Origin: Chaetorhynchus papuensis
Lineage: Eukaryota > Chordata > Aves > Passeriformes > Rhipiduridae
DNA: 64,000 nucleotides
Assembly: GCA_013396525.1 (NCBI GenBank)
Contig: VWYX01000284.1
Span: 310,001-374,000, forward strand
Reading direction: 5' to 3'
The notes under the pieces are model-generated. The model was not told the origin of the DNA. It saw nothing but the letters and a program-made list of their open reading frames with translations, and ran no database searches. The translations under genes and the position numbers were made by a program. The stretch's first letter is position 1; each line of letters starts with the position of its first letter. This document shows, piece by piece, positions 50,701 through 60,558 of this stretch.

Positions 50701-51573
50701 AGCACTCTAGCCCTGGCTGTTAAAAACACTCCTATAAATCTTAGTCTATTGAAACTGTTAAGTTTTGAAATGATACTTCTAGGAGTTGCAGAAAAGACCT
50801 ACATGTATGGGACATGATAGAGACTTACAAAACTGGAAATTATATAGGGAGGACAAACAGGAATCAATTATTCCCATACTTTCCAGTACAAGATTAAAGG
50901 TGTGTGAAACTAAACTAGTATGAAGCAGTCTGAAAGCCAATTGCTACAGATTAATAAATAGTGAAGAAGAGTTCATTGCTGAGGAAAATGGCAAAGTTTA
51001 CAAGAAGTGAGTGGATATAAAAGAAAATATATATCCAAGGCTACTAAAATCTAACCTATGATTCTAAGAACCTGCACTACAGGTACTCTCAGCAGTAGAG
51101 GCTGAGAGAGTATTTCAGTGAAGGAACAGAAATAATTCCAGTGAGTTTGCACTGCTCTGCTGTGTAGGCATCTTCTACTAACCATGATTGCAAAGCTGGT
51201 GATATAAACAGATTTTTAGTCAGGCATAGAAGAGTGATTTGATGAATCAAACTTAGATTTGATACAAGTTAGAAAAGGTCTCCTAAGCAATTTTTCTTAA
51301 TTGTTCCCATAATAAACCCTGGTAGATACAATGAGAAAGTCCATTAACAAGGAAGGGGGTTGGAAAGGAAAACTGAGTTTGTTTTTATTAAACTGAGCTT
51401 TAGAACAATTTTAAATGACAAAAGCTGAAGTAATTGAAGAGATCTTCAGTTACCCCTGCTCTAGACAAGCCTGAGTAAGAATTCTCTTGGAATGCATCAG
51501 GTGAATATCAGGCTTCTGGCATCTGTTCAATAATATACAAATGCATAAATCTCAGCGCCAAGTGTGGTAATAC

Positions 51574-51697
51574 AAGAATCCTAGACTGGTTTGGGTTGGA
51601 AGAGACTGTAAAGAACATGTGGTTTTAAACTCCTGCCACACACAGGGCCACCACCCGCTAGCCGAGGTTGCTCAGAGCCCCGTCCAACCTGGCCAAG
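51574..51697 (-). mobile_element. CR1 LINE 3' fragment, antisense
   Basis: Short, diverged copy with 'tgggttggaagagac', 'gagccccgtccaacctggcc' and 'gaggttgctcagagc' blocks in reverse order, in the BUC-RP9 interval. Confidence 0.8.
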
Positions 51698-52849
51698 AGA
51701 ATCAGTCCATTATAGATCTCCCCAACCTATTTCAGCTATTAAATCTTTTTCTGGTGAAAATGCAAGGGCCATAGAATCTGATGATGCTGCTGATATAGGG
51801 AACTACCAGGGGTCAGCAGTAAATGCCACCACAGGGAGATTTGCTAAATACAAGCTAAAATACAACTCCACCTTCAAGCTCTGGGAATGTGATAAAGAAG
51901 CTTTTTGTAAATAGGCCTTGCTTATCTTGTTTTTCCTCAGAACATATTGTGAATGACCGGCAAGGAATGGGGGGGGGTTATTTTTACTAAATCACTCTTA
52001 GATGTGTAGGAGGGAGAAAAAGCATTTTCCTTTATACCTTCCCTTGTCCTCTCTTCCAAAGCTCTGAAGAAAATAAAAAAAAAAAATCTTAGATGCATTT
52101 TAGTCTATGGTTCCTTGATTTAACTGTTAATGTTCACTCTACATTAGAACTCTATCATGTAGGGCTTTTTTCCAGTCTTAGTTTCTGTGGTTATACTAAG
52201 TTCTGTAGAAGTCCTTCCAAAGCAAATCTAGTTTTCTCTTTCCTTTTGCACAGTACCAACATCCATCACCTAGTTCCTCAAGTCACAGCTCTGTACCAAT
52301 GTGCCTTCAAGTTTCAAAGAGAGCTGCTTACTGTATTGCTGTTTATAGCTACCTCCATTTTCCAAATTGAGTTTGCAAGATTATTTAAAAGAAAAGTGTG
52401 GTCACTGTGTAAGGTCTACTAAGTACACAAAATTTCTTCTTCTGCCTGCTTACAAGTTCTTTATCATTGCTCTGTGATTTCATGCATACAGTTAAAAACC
52501 ATTTTGAGAGCCTTACACATTTATATTCTTGGGGGATGATCCAAAAAAATGTTACCTCATCTAATCTAGTAAACATAAAAAGTAAGTTGGAATTTATTAC
52601 CCCCAAAACTTTTTAAAGGGAAATCTCCCTCAAGTTGTATCAGAACAGCTGAATATGCAGAAAATAATCTTTTTAATTTCTTACATGAAACTCCTCTTTT
52701 AAAATAACTAAACCCACTACCTCTTTACATTTAAGTTGAATGTCTAACATCATTACACTTGGCTCCCACTTCTGTGGTTTAGACACTGTAGATGTTTCAC
52801 TTTAGATGGTTCAGAACTGTGTATTAATGGTGGTGATGTTGAGATTTTT

Positions 52850-52868
52850 ACACACACACACACACACA
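52850..52868. repeat. (CA)n microsatellite
   Basis: About nine CA units followed by a short A run, just beyond the inferred RP9 3' end. Confidence 0.95.
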
Positions 52869-52944
52869 AAAAAAATCGAGTCTTGCTGATGCTGCATTTT
52901 TGCCTTAAAGTAAATCCCCTTGATTACCTTTTTTCCCCTGCAGC

Positions 52945-53480
52945 AGTACTCTTTATTTCCCTAGCTGCCAGTATTAGGATAAGTACACAGAACTTCAGCA
53001 CATATGCGGAGAAAAAAATACAGTACAACCTGCTCATTACAAGCACTGGAAGTGAACTCTCAGCGCTCTGCACGGTGCAAACCGCAGTCCTGTTACAATC
53101 AGGCTTTGTACATAACAAAATAACTTCATGGAGTAAAGACACTTCAACAGACAGTCTGCTAATGCTGCAGAGTTGTCAGTGATCCCTTGGTAGTCACCGC
53201 TTTCTGCTGCTGGTCACGGGCAGCAATGCAGAGGCCCCATCTGTCCAAGACTGATGACCCTCAGCGTGGGTTTTACAGCACACAGATATGGTTTAATGCA
53301 GCTTTCTTCTTTCTGACTGCAGAGGGGCAGAAGAGGATGCCAGTGTAGGATGTTGTATGCATACACATGTATGTTCCAAGTTTAATAAAGCCCTTTCTGG
53401 TGTTTTCCTCCTCATTCTTTGGATCTTTCCTTGCAGTTCACAAGTAGAGAGGTCAATGAACATGCAGCAGGTGACTGCTG
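52945..53480 (-). other. RP9: RP9 3' UTR (extent inferred)
   Basis: Minus-strand trailer. The first canonical AATAAA on this strand is at 52952-52957, about 525 nt past the stop. A plus-strand AATAAA at about 53383 is irrelevant to RP9. Confidence 0.55.
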
Positions 53481-53700
53481 TCAGTCAGATTCTGACTTTT
53501 CATTAGATTTGGATGATTTATGCTTCCTCTTTTTCTTCTTCTTCTTTTCTTTCTTTTTCTTTTCCTTTTTTCTCTTTTTCTTCTTGTGTTTATGTTCTGA
53601 GGAAGTGGAGCTGCTGCCATCTTCATCATTGTCATCACTGTCATCACTGCTATCAGATTCTGAGGTAGAGTCCTCCAGGAGCTGCTTCAGTTGCTGTATC
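53481..53700 (-). CDS. RP9: RP9 last exon, acidic and lysine-rich tail
   Basis: Starts with IQQLKQLLEDSTSESD, continues with a Ser/Asp block and then a Lys/Glu/Arg low-complexity run, and ends KHKSSKSNEKSESD with TGA at 53481-53483. The tail resembles arginine/lysine-rich nuclear-speckle proteins. It is longer than the human one, which accounts for most of the extra length. Confidence 0.94.
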
Positions 53701-56700
53701 CTGAGTTTAAAACAGGGAAATGAGAATCCTTTCTAGCTCTCCTCTACCTGTAGTAATTTATCCTAGCTTTCATCTTGCCTTCCTGGCTTGAGGAATGGAA
53801 GCTGCATGCAAACGGAGGGGGAACAGTTCCTCTTTTGCTTAATTACACTCTCGTTACAGATAACATCATGGACTGATAAAAGCAACTCAGGCAGATGTTC
53901 TGCTTTCAGGGGCTTTCCATCCCATTGGATAGGAAAGGCAGACCAGCTTATTGGCTTATTTATGTGTGCAAAATAGTAAGGCAACAGCTATCACCAGCCC
54001 ACCTGGTGACAAGAAGTTCTATGCTTATCCATACGGAGGCATATTGGGATTATGATACTATGACTTTCATTGTCCTGCTGATACAGAGAGGATGTCAGCG
54101 AAGCAGACAGATTAGGCTCTACTCTGGATGCAGAACTATTTTTGAAAGGCACTCTTCCTTTGAACTCTCAAGGATTACTGGCAAATAGGGACAAAGTATT
54201 TGCTTATTTTATTGTTGTCTTCTGTATCCTCTTCAAGGATTCCTCTCCAAAAGTGCTGCTCTCTGGGCTACCAATAGTTTGTTCAGTTATTCCACTGATG
54301 CAGTTCAAGCAAGAAAGCATTAAAAACTGCCACTTTATATACTGAATAATGACCTCACAAAAGTAGCAATATCAGGTGCCTAGAAGTAGCTTTCTAAATC
54401 CCCCCTTCATTTCTACTGAAAGCATTCTGACATACGAAATTTTAGAAAACATCTCAGTGAAAGAAAAAGATAGATCAAACTGTTTTTTCAGGCCTAAACC
54501 AAAACTACACCTAAGTACCTGAATATTACGGCATAAAAGCATGCAACTCCTCTTTAAACTTTGTTTTGGGGTAAATATAGAAGCTAAAGAATTAAAGCAA
54601 TAGGAAGTACTTAAGAGTGATTATATAGAAAGTAGCAATGCATTAGTCTGTCAACACAGAGAAACTGCCATTAAAAAGATGTTCTGAGCTAAAAGGAAGC
54701 TTATATAAAAAGGTCACCTATACATTAGTATCACATTACCAAACCAAAAGCTGAATTGAAAATGCCATTTACTACAGCCACACTTACCTCTTTTCTTTCT
54801 CATGGCGCTTATTTTCCCTTATTATATCATACATTGGATCTTCATGTGCCTTTAAAATGGAAAACGGGAAATACAATGTTATCACTAATGGTTTTATTTC
54901 CTAAAAAAATAAACCAAAGCAACCAAATGCAAGAGGCTTTTATCAAAAGATGGAATATGCTTAGCAAACTCTTAATTCACTCTCAGACTTAGCACCGTTC
55001 ACCTGAACTGGTGTATTTGCTTTAGAGAAAGCTTATCTAGCTACATCTCCAATGAAGGGGACTTTCCTTAGGTATAAATCTCCCTACCTCTCCAATCACA
55101 GTCAACTACGAGAATCCCATACATTATCTGTGGGAACAGCTAGACACAAACAGAATACTCAGCTTCAAAATAATGACCTGTACCCTTATAGTATATTTTA
55201 AAAATTGGATATAAACAAACAGGAATACAGGAGCAAGTATCCATAATATATATGGATAATGATCCATAAGACACATGGCTAATGAAACTGGAGTTGTCCT
55301 ATCATGCTATGCACTCCCATTAAATCATCTTAAACTAAATGGGCATTGCAGCAAAAGACAGCTGTGCATGAAGACAGCAAACAAACTTTGTGGACATTTA
55401 AGGTGGGTTTATGCCATGCAAGAATGCAGAAAAAAGGTGGGGTGATCACTTCTGCTGGAAGATTAAGCAAACAAGTCCAACAGAGAGGAGAGATAGCAGA
55501 CGCTGACCAGAGGTGGGAATTAAAATGTCAGGAGCAAATGAAAGATGTTGGGAATGCACCATGAAGTGCCTTGGATATACAACAAGAGTTTGATGCAACA
55601 AAGAAACCTGAGGGAAAATTAAGAATAGAGGCAGTCTGGTCACGGGAAAGGGCTAAAAATACTCTTTGCAGTTGTATATGATCAGTACGAACCCAGAACC
55701 TGGACAGACTAAGCCAAGATCACATTTTTCAAGGACAGAAATGAGGACATAAGACATGAAGTGATGACAGTTTGAAATATAGGTTAATGATGCAGAGCAA
55801 CAGAAACAGTTAAAGAGATCACACAGGAAGAATCTGCAGAACTGAGCTGTAGCTTCATTTAGCAAGAGATCACACTTGTAGACAATGACTGGATTACAGA
55901 CCTAGACAACAGCATTCATGATGTGGTTGTTCACAGCGAGAGCAGAAGGCTTGAAGCAGCTGTAATGTGGGCAGCTCAAGCTGGACTAAACATTTTTTGT
56001 TATGTTGACATTTTAATCACAAAAAAATGAATATAATTGTTGAAAGAGGTTCTTGAAGATTTCCAATTTACATGTAAAAATTACTAATTTTCCTCTTGAA
56101 GAGTAGATTTTCTGCAAAGTAGTCAAACATCCAACCACATCTGTAGCTTTTTCTTTATTAGGAGATTTTCGGCATCTATATTATACTAGAGACAGAGGAA
56201 AAGTCCTTAATAAAGCATCATCTAACAGGCTTCTCTTCACTTGCAAGATTATGCATTATCAGTATTAAAAATACAAGCAAAATACTACAATATTGGTACT
56301 CACTACTCTAAATTGTTCCAATTTCTGATTGCCTTTAATAAAGAATGGGCATTCCTTATCTCCTGTTCTGTGTCCATAACGTTTACATCTCCAACCTTTA
56401 AAAAAAAGAAGCAGCAGTGAATTGCACCTTTGAGACAGATCAGAAGAAGTATAAAAAGCCAAAACCACATTTCTGCAAAATATTTTCAATACAGTAGGTT
56501 GATAAATGTAATGTCCATAAAATACAAGGCCATTACAGCCTTCAAGATACTGGCTGCTTTTTTATCAATATGATGCCAATCTACCTGGACTTCATCATCT
56601 GTCCATCAGACATTCTGCCCTCCCCCAGGGTAAATGGATGGATATATGATGGTCCAATGACATCTGGAATATTTTCAGCCTTACACTGCATAACTTTGAC

Positions 56701-59302
56701 TTCTTTTCCCAAAGGCATCCAAAGCCCTTTCGTTGGGGCATGTGCCAGGAATTCTCGTGCGCTTTCATTGCCTGGTACATCAGGTATGCAGTCTTCTGGT
56801 TTTGTTTCATTCTCCTACAAAAAAAAAGAAAGATAAGACAACCTAAAATAAAATAACTCCCTTTCTTTAACTTTGCAAGAATTAATACTTCAAGTGTGCA
56901 GACCTTCACTTAACTGGAAACATATTTTCCTCATAACTATTTTCCTTTTAACACAAAAAAGATCTAAAATAGTTGACCCTTTCTTTTTTTCTCACCCTTG
57001 AATTTTGCAGTCAGAACTTTACTGCAAAGGAATTTCATTCCTTCCCACCTATTTTAGTAATTTATTTAAATAAATAATTTAAATGGAAACTTAACGCAGA
57101 GACTTTTTTTATCCTCTTCCTGCTAATAAGACATAACAATTACAAGGAAGCCTTTACAACACAGAGCACTATTTTTTAGGTTAAAAGCATTACCTTATGT
57201 CTTAGGTATATAAATTTGGCAAAAGTAACAATCACGATGAAAGAAGTATTTCAGCCTAAGCAACAGAGAAGAACCCTGAAAAGATGTCATTCAAACTGAA
57301 AATCTGCTTTCCATTGACGGCTCCCCTCTATCCACACTATTAAATACTGCATGAAGTGTGCTAAGAGATGATGAAAGTCCTGGTCCCCTTCTATCTGATT
57401 CTGGCCATTTCACTCTGGATCACCAAGTCAAAGAGGTCAGCTTGTAATGATTCTGTGACTTTTTCCCGGGAAGCACTTACTTCTCTCTGTAATTTATATA
57501 GGTAACACAGACACTTAAATGCCTAAAGAACAGGTTTTGTGAAAAACCCTCATAATCCTAAAAAATTATTGCTATTTACCAACCTTAATTAGCCCAGGGG
57601 GAGGTTTCTCGTAGCTGAAAAGCAATAGAAATATTGTTAGTCTGCAGCTTAGCACAGACAAATAAATTGAGAAAACACAGGTTTTCAGTGGTATTGAGTT
57701 AAAACCTTCAGCTCACATTTCTCCTTAAATTTTACCCCATAACTAATAACCAGGAACTACAGAAGAACATGGATATAGCAAGCTGACTGGTATTTATCAT
57801 ATTAGTACATGTCTCTTGCAAACATTCTTCAGATTCATCTTCTTGTGGGAGCACAACTACTTGCTGTGGATATGTGGTATATTTGATTTAGCTTCAGTTA
57901 CGATAAATGTATAATTCTCTGCTCATTTTCTGCTGCACCCCTCCCAAAGGTCTCACTGATCCAAATTTCTTTACTCCAGCACTGCTGAATCATAGACACA
58001 GTCAGATGAAAATACCAAGTCAGACTTTTCCTTACATCTTTGCCAGCCAAACCTAATACATAATAATTTCATCACCTTCTGTGTATTAAACCTAAAGACA
58101 GAACCCTACTGACCAAAGTACCATATTTTCTGCAGCATTTCTTCAGGGTTAACAGTAGATAAAACATTTGTTAAAATCCAAGTAGCAAACAGGTGCTACA
58201 TAAAGCACACAGCAACTGAGAAAGTGCAACTGAGCAACTGAGAGGGTGGTAGAGTGATCTTAGAAGAGGACAGAGGTGTTTTTTTTTTTGTTTCCAATGG
58301 TACATGAAGAACAGCACTGTGCAAGCCCAGAGTCCTGAAATCCTCTGCTTTATGGAAGCCTCTTTTCAACAGAACTTTCCAGACACTATATCCACATGTT
58401 AACTCAGCAGGACACAAAACATCTGTACTGGCTGTGCATAATTTTAGGCCATAGGTTTGATGGCATACGCAATATTTCATTGCCTTAGCTGTGCACACGC
58501 ACACACCCCTACACACCTATAGGATTGCTAGGCACAATCATACTAATACAATAAGAACAGCGGGGAAAAGGTGCCTAAAGTATGTTCATCCAATCTTTAT
58601 AACAATAACCTCGGAGTGCTGTTTGGTGCATTTAATAACAAACAGATTTTCACTTCCACGTGGAAAAGAAAAAAACCCAAATCATGTTCTTGTGTACCTG
58701 GTGACCTTTTTATTCCATTAAAATAATAATTCCTTTTCAGTGAAATAGCATAAACCTTTTACAGCACTTTTTTATCCCAACTTCTTTTTCTTTTTTTTTT
58801 TTTTTAGTTCATTCTAGTGGAACAACCTCTGCTCCTATGCTGCATCTCTCAGACTTGGAGGAACCCGGGAGACCCTCTTCTGTGCCCCAGCAAGCCTTTC
58901 CTAAGTCACCAAACAGCTCTGCAAGTGGCCCCGAAGCCCCCGTGCCGACTCACCCTTAATGGCACGAGGGAAGAACAACCACCACCCCCCAAAAAACCCC
59001 AAACCCGGCACTGGAAACGAGCCCCAAATGCCGGCGGGGTGTGCTCAGAGCAGAGCGGAGGCGGGAGCCGCGGGCAGCCTCCCCTCGTCCGCTCCTTACA
59101 AAGACTCCAGGTGCTGGATCTTCTGGAGCTGCTGCGCCTCCTGCCTCTTCCGCTTCCTCTCATGCCGGTCCTGCGTCCTGCCGCCGCTCGCCGCGAGCTC
59201 CGCGTGGCTCCTGGCCCGAGCCTGGCTGCCCCTCGCCGCCTCCTCCTCCTCCGCTCCCTCCTCCTCGCCCTGCCCCTGCCCCCTGGGCGCCCGCTGGGCC
59301 AT
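53481..59302 (-). CDS. RP9: RP9, PIM1-associated protein PAP-1 (complete)
   Basis: RP9/PAP-1 is a nuclear-speckle protein that binds the PIM1 kinase and takes part in pre-mRNA splicing; human mutations have been linked to retinitis pigmentosa 9. Six minus-strand exons (59100-59302, 57584-57614, 56685-56814, 56304-56395, 54788-54849, 53481-53700) join to 245 codons plus TGA, against about 221 in human. The N-terminus (1-50) is Glu/Arg-rich and divergent. YEKPPPGLIK through EQFRV is nearly invariant and contains a zinc-knuckle-like C-x2-C-x4-H-x6-C at residues 122-137. The tail is an acidic Ser/Asp block followed by a long Lys-rich run, as in mammals. All junctions are GT-AG and in phase. Confidence 0.96.
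54788..54849 (-). CDS. RP9: RP9 exon 5
   Basis: 62 nt coding AHEDPMYDIIRENKRHEKEK plus two bases of Arg-173. It matches human closely (DN to EN). The donor is gtaagt. The 1.5 kb introns on both sides show nothing else recognisable. Confidence 0.94.
56304..56395 (-). CDS. RP9: RP9 exon 4, zinc knuckle
   Basis: 92 nt. It completes Cys-122, then reads WRCKRYGHRTGDKECPFF and IKGNQKLEQFRV. It holds the remaining Cys and His ligands of the CCHC-like knuckle. The acceptor follows a long T tract; the donor is gtgagt. Confidence 0.95.
56685..56814 (-). CDS. RP9: RP9 exon 3
   Basis: 130 nt coding ENETKPEDCIPDVPGNESAR through LWMPLGKEVKVMQ and one base of Cys-122, the first zinc-knuckle cysteine. The donor is gtaagg. 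Confidence 0.95.
57584..57614 (-). CDS. RP9: RP9 exon 2 (31 nt microexon)
   Basis: Completes Phe-68 and codes YEKPPPGLIK, identical to human. The minus-strand acceptor is cttttcag and the donor is the less common gttggt. This tiny exon is too short for an open-frame search and was found by homology. Confidence 0.94.
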
Positions 59303-59510
59303 GGGCGCGGCGGGCAGAGCCGCGGCGGACGGCGGGGCCCCGGCGACGCCCCCTCCCCGCCCCCCGCATCCCGGTTTCCGGCCGGGCGCCGACTTCCTCC
59401 GGCCCGGCCGCCCCTGTCACCCCGCCCCTCGCGGAGCCGGCCGGGCTCACTGGTCCCCCTGCCGCAGCCTCAGGCACCCCCGGCACCTTACCGGGGGTTA
59501 GGAATAACGT
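58930..59510. promoter_or_regulatory. CpG island at the RP9 promoter
   Basis: A GC- and CpG-rich block covering RP9 exon 1 and about 200 bp upstream. Minus-strand GGAA-core (ETS-type) motifs lie near 59370-59400 and several GC boxes are visible. In human, RP9 faces BBS9 across a shared upstream region. I found no BBS9 coding exon from here to the end of the window. Confidence 0.75.
59100..59302 (-). CDS. RP9: RP9 exon 1
   Basis: 203 nt in a CpG island. ATG at 59302 opens MAQRAPRGQGQGEEEGAEEE, ending in HERKRKRQEAQQLQKIQHLES and two bases of a split Phe. The donor is gtaagg. The KRKR...QQLQ...HLES end matches human; the rest is low-complexity and divergent. Confidence 0.93.
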
Positions 59511-59589
59511 GTGTAGTGTTGTGCCTTCCAAACACCGATATTTAAAATAAAAAAATTACCAGCGTCCCAATCATTCCTCTCTTGCGGGA

Positions 59590-60130
59590 GGGCCACTGCT
59601 CCGGTCTGGTGAGACCCCACCTGGAGTGCTGCATCCAGCTCTGGGGTCCCCAGCACAGGAAGGACATAAAACTGTTGTAGCAGTTCAGCGAAGGGCCACC
59701 AAGTTGATTAGATGGATGGAGCACCTTTCCTGTGAGGAAAGGCTGAGAGAATTGGGATTGTTCAGCCTGGAGAAGAAAAGGCTTCAGGGTGACCTAACTG
59801 CAGCCTTCCAGTACCTGAAGGGAGCTAGAAGAAGGATGGAGAGGGACTTAACACAAGGGTGTGAAGCGACAGGACAAGGGGGATTGAATTTAAACTGAAA
59901 GAGAGTAGGTTTAGATGAGATATTGGGAAGAAATTCTTTACTGTGAGGATGGTGAGGCACTGGCACAGGTTGCCCAGAGAAGTTGTGGATGCCCCATCCC
60001 TGGCAGTGTTCAAGGCCAGGTTTGATGGGGCTCTGAGCAGTCTGGCCTAGTGGAAGGTGTCCCTGCCCATGTCAGGGGGTTGGAACTAGATGATGTTTAA
60101 GGTTTCTTCCAACTCAAAGCCTTCTGTGAT
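59590..60130 (+). mobile_element. CR1 LINE 3' fragment, sense, ~540 bp
   Basis: The longest CR1 piece in the window. It contains 'gagaccccacctggagtgct', 'gtcctcagcaca'-type text, 'gaggaaaggctgagaga', 'agcctggagaagaaaaggct', the 'aagaaattctttactgtgag' block and 'gttggaactagatgatg'. It lies less than 300 bp upstream of the RP9 start codon and contains no intact ORF2. Confidence 0.92.
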
Positions 60131-60341
60131 TCACACACCAGGACTGAGAGGTACATGGATACGTATGGGGGAATATGGCAGTGGACTGGCTATGAGGTGT
60201 CAGGGAGCAGGTGTCCCCAGGGTGGAGGGAAGGCTGAGGGAGTTGTCTCCCTCCCCAAGTTGGGGATGCAGCTGAGGGGCCTCTGAGGTTGGGTAGAGGG
60301 GCTGGGTATGCAAGGAGGGCCCCATCATGGTACTCACCGGG

Positions 60342-60558
60342 CATTCTTCACTGTGAGGGTGATGAGGTACAGGAAGAGGTTGCCCAGGGAAATTGTGGAT
60401 GCCCCATTCCTAGAAGTGCTCAGAGCCAGGCTGGATGGAGCACTGAGCAAACTGGTGTAGTGAAAGGTGTTGTCCCTGCCCATGGCAAGGGATTTGGAAC
60501 TAGATGATCTTAAAGGTCCTGTCCAACCAGAACCATTCTATGGTTCTATGATTCTATG
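60342..60558 (+). mobile_element. Second CR1 LINE 3' fragment, sense
   Basis: Repeats the last ~215 bp of the preceding CR1 element, from 'attcttcactgtgagggtgatgagg' in spirit to the terminal 'ttctatggttctatgattctatg' units. It is separated from the first copy by about 210 bp of other sequence. It is either an independent insertion or a partial duplication. Confidence 0.9.

Larger units (their letters stand above)
47701..52950. other. BUC-RP9 convergent interval, no gene seen
   Basis: About 5.2 kb of AT-rich sequence between two convergent 3' ends. It contains one diverged CR1 fragment, a G run near 51.97 kb and a CA repeat at 52.85 kb. Short open frames show no family resemblance. Confidence 0.6.

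Noticed and set aside
53419..53736. Phe-rich plus-strand frame over the RP9 last exon
   Set aside because: Reverse complement of the Lys-rich tail; not a membrane protein.
58817..59550. Plus-strand frames of 169-242 codons across RP9 exon 1
   Set aside because: Antisense shadows of the GC-rich RP9 promoter and exon 1; no family resemblance.
59626..59898. 90-codon frame with reverse-transcriptase-like flavour
   Set aside because: It lies inside a truncated CR1 fragment in its 3' region; not an intact retroelement gene.
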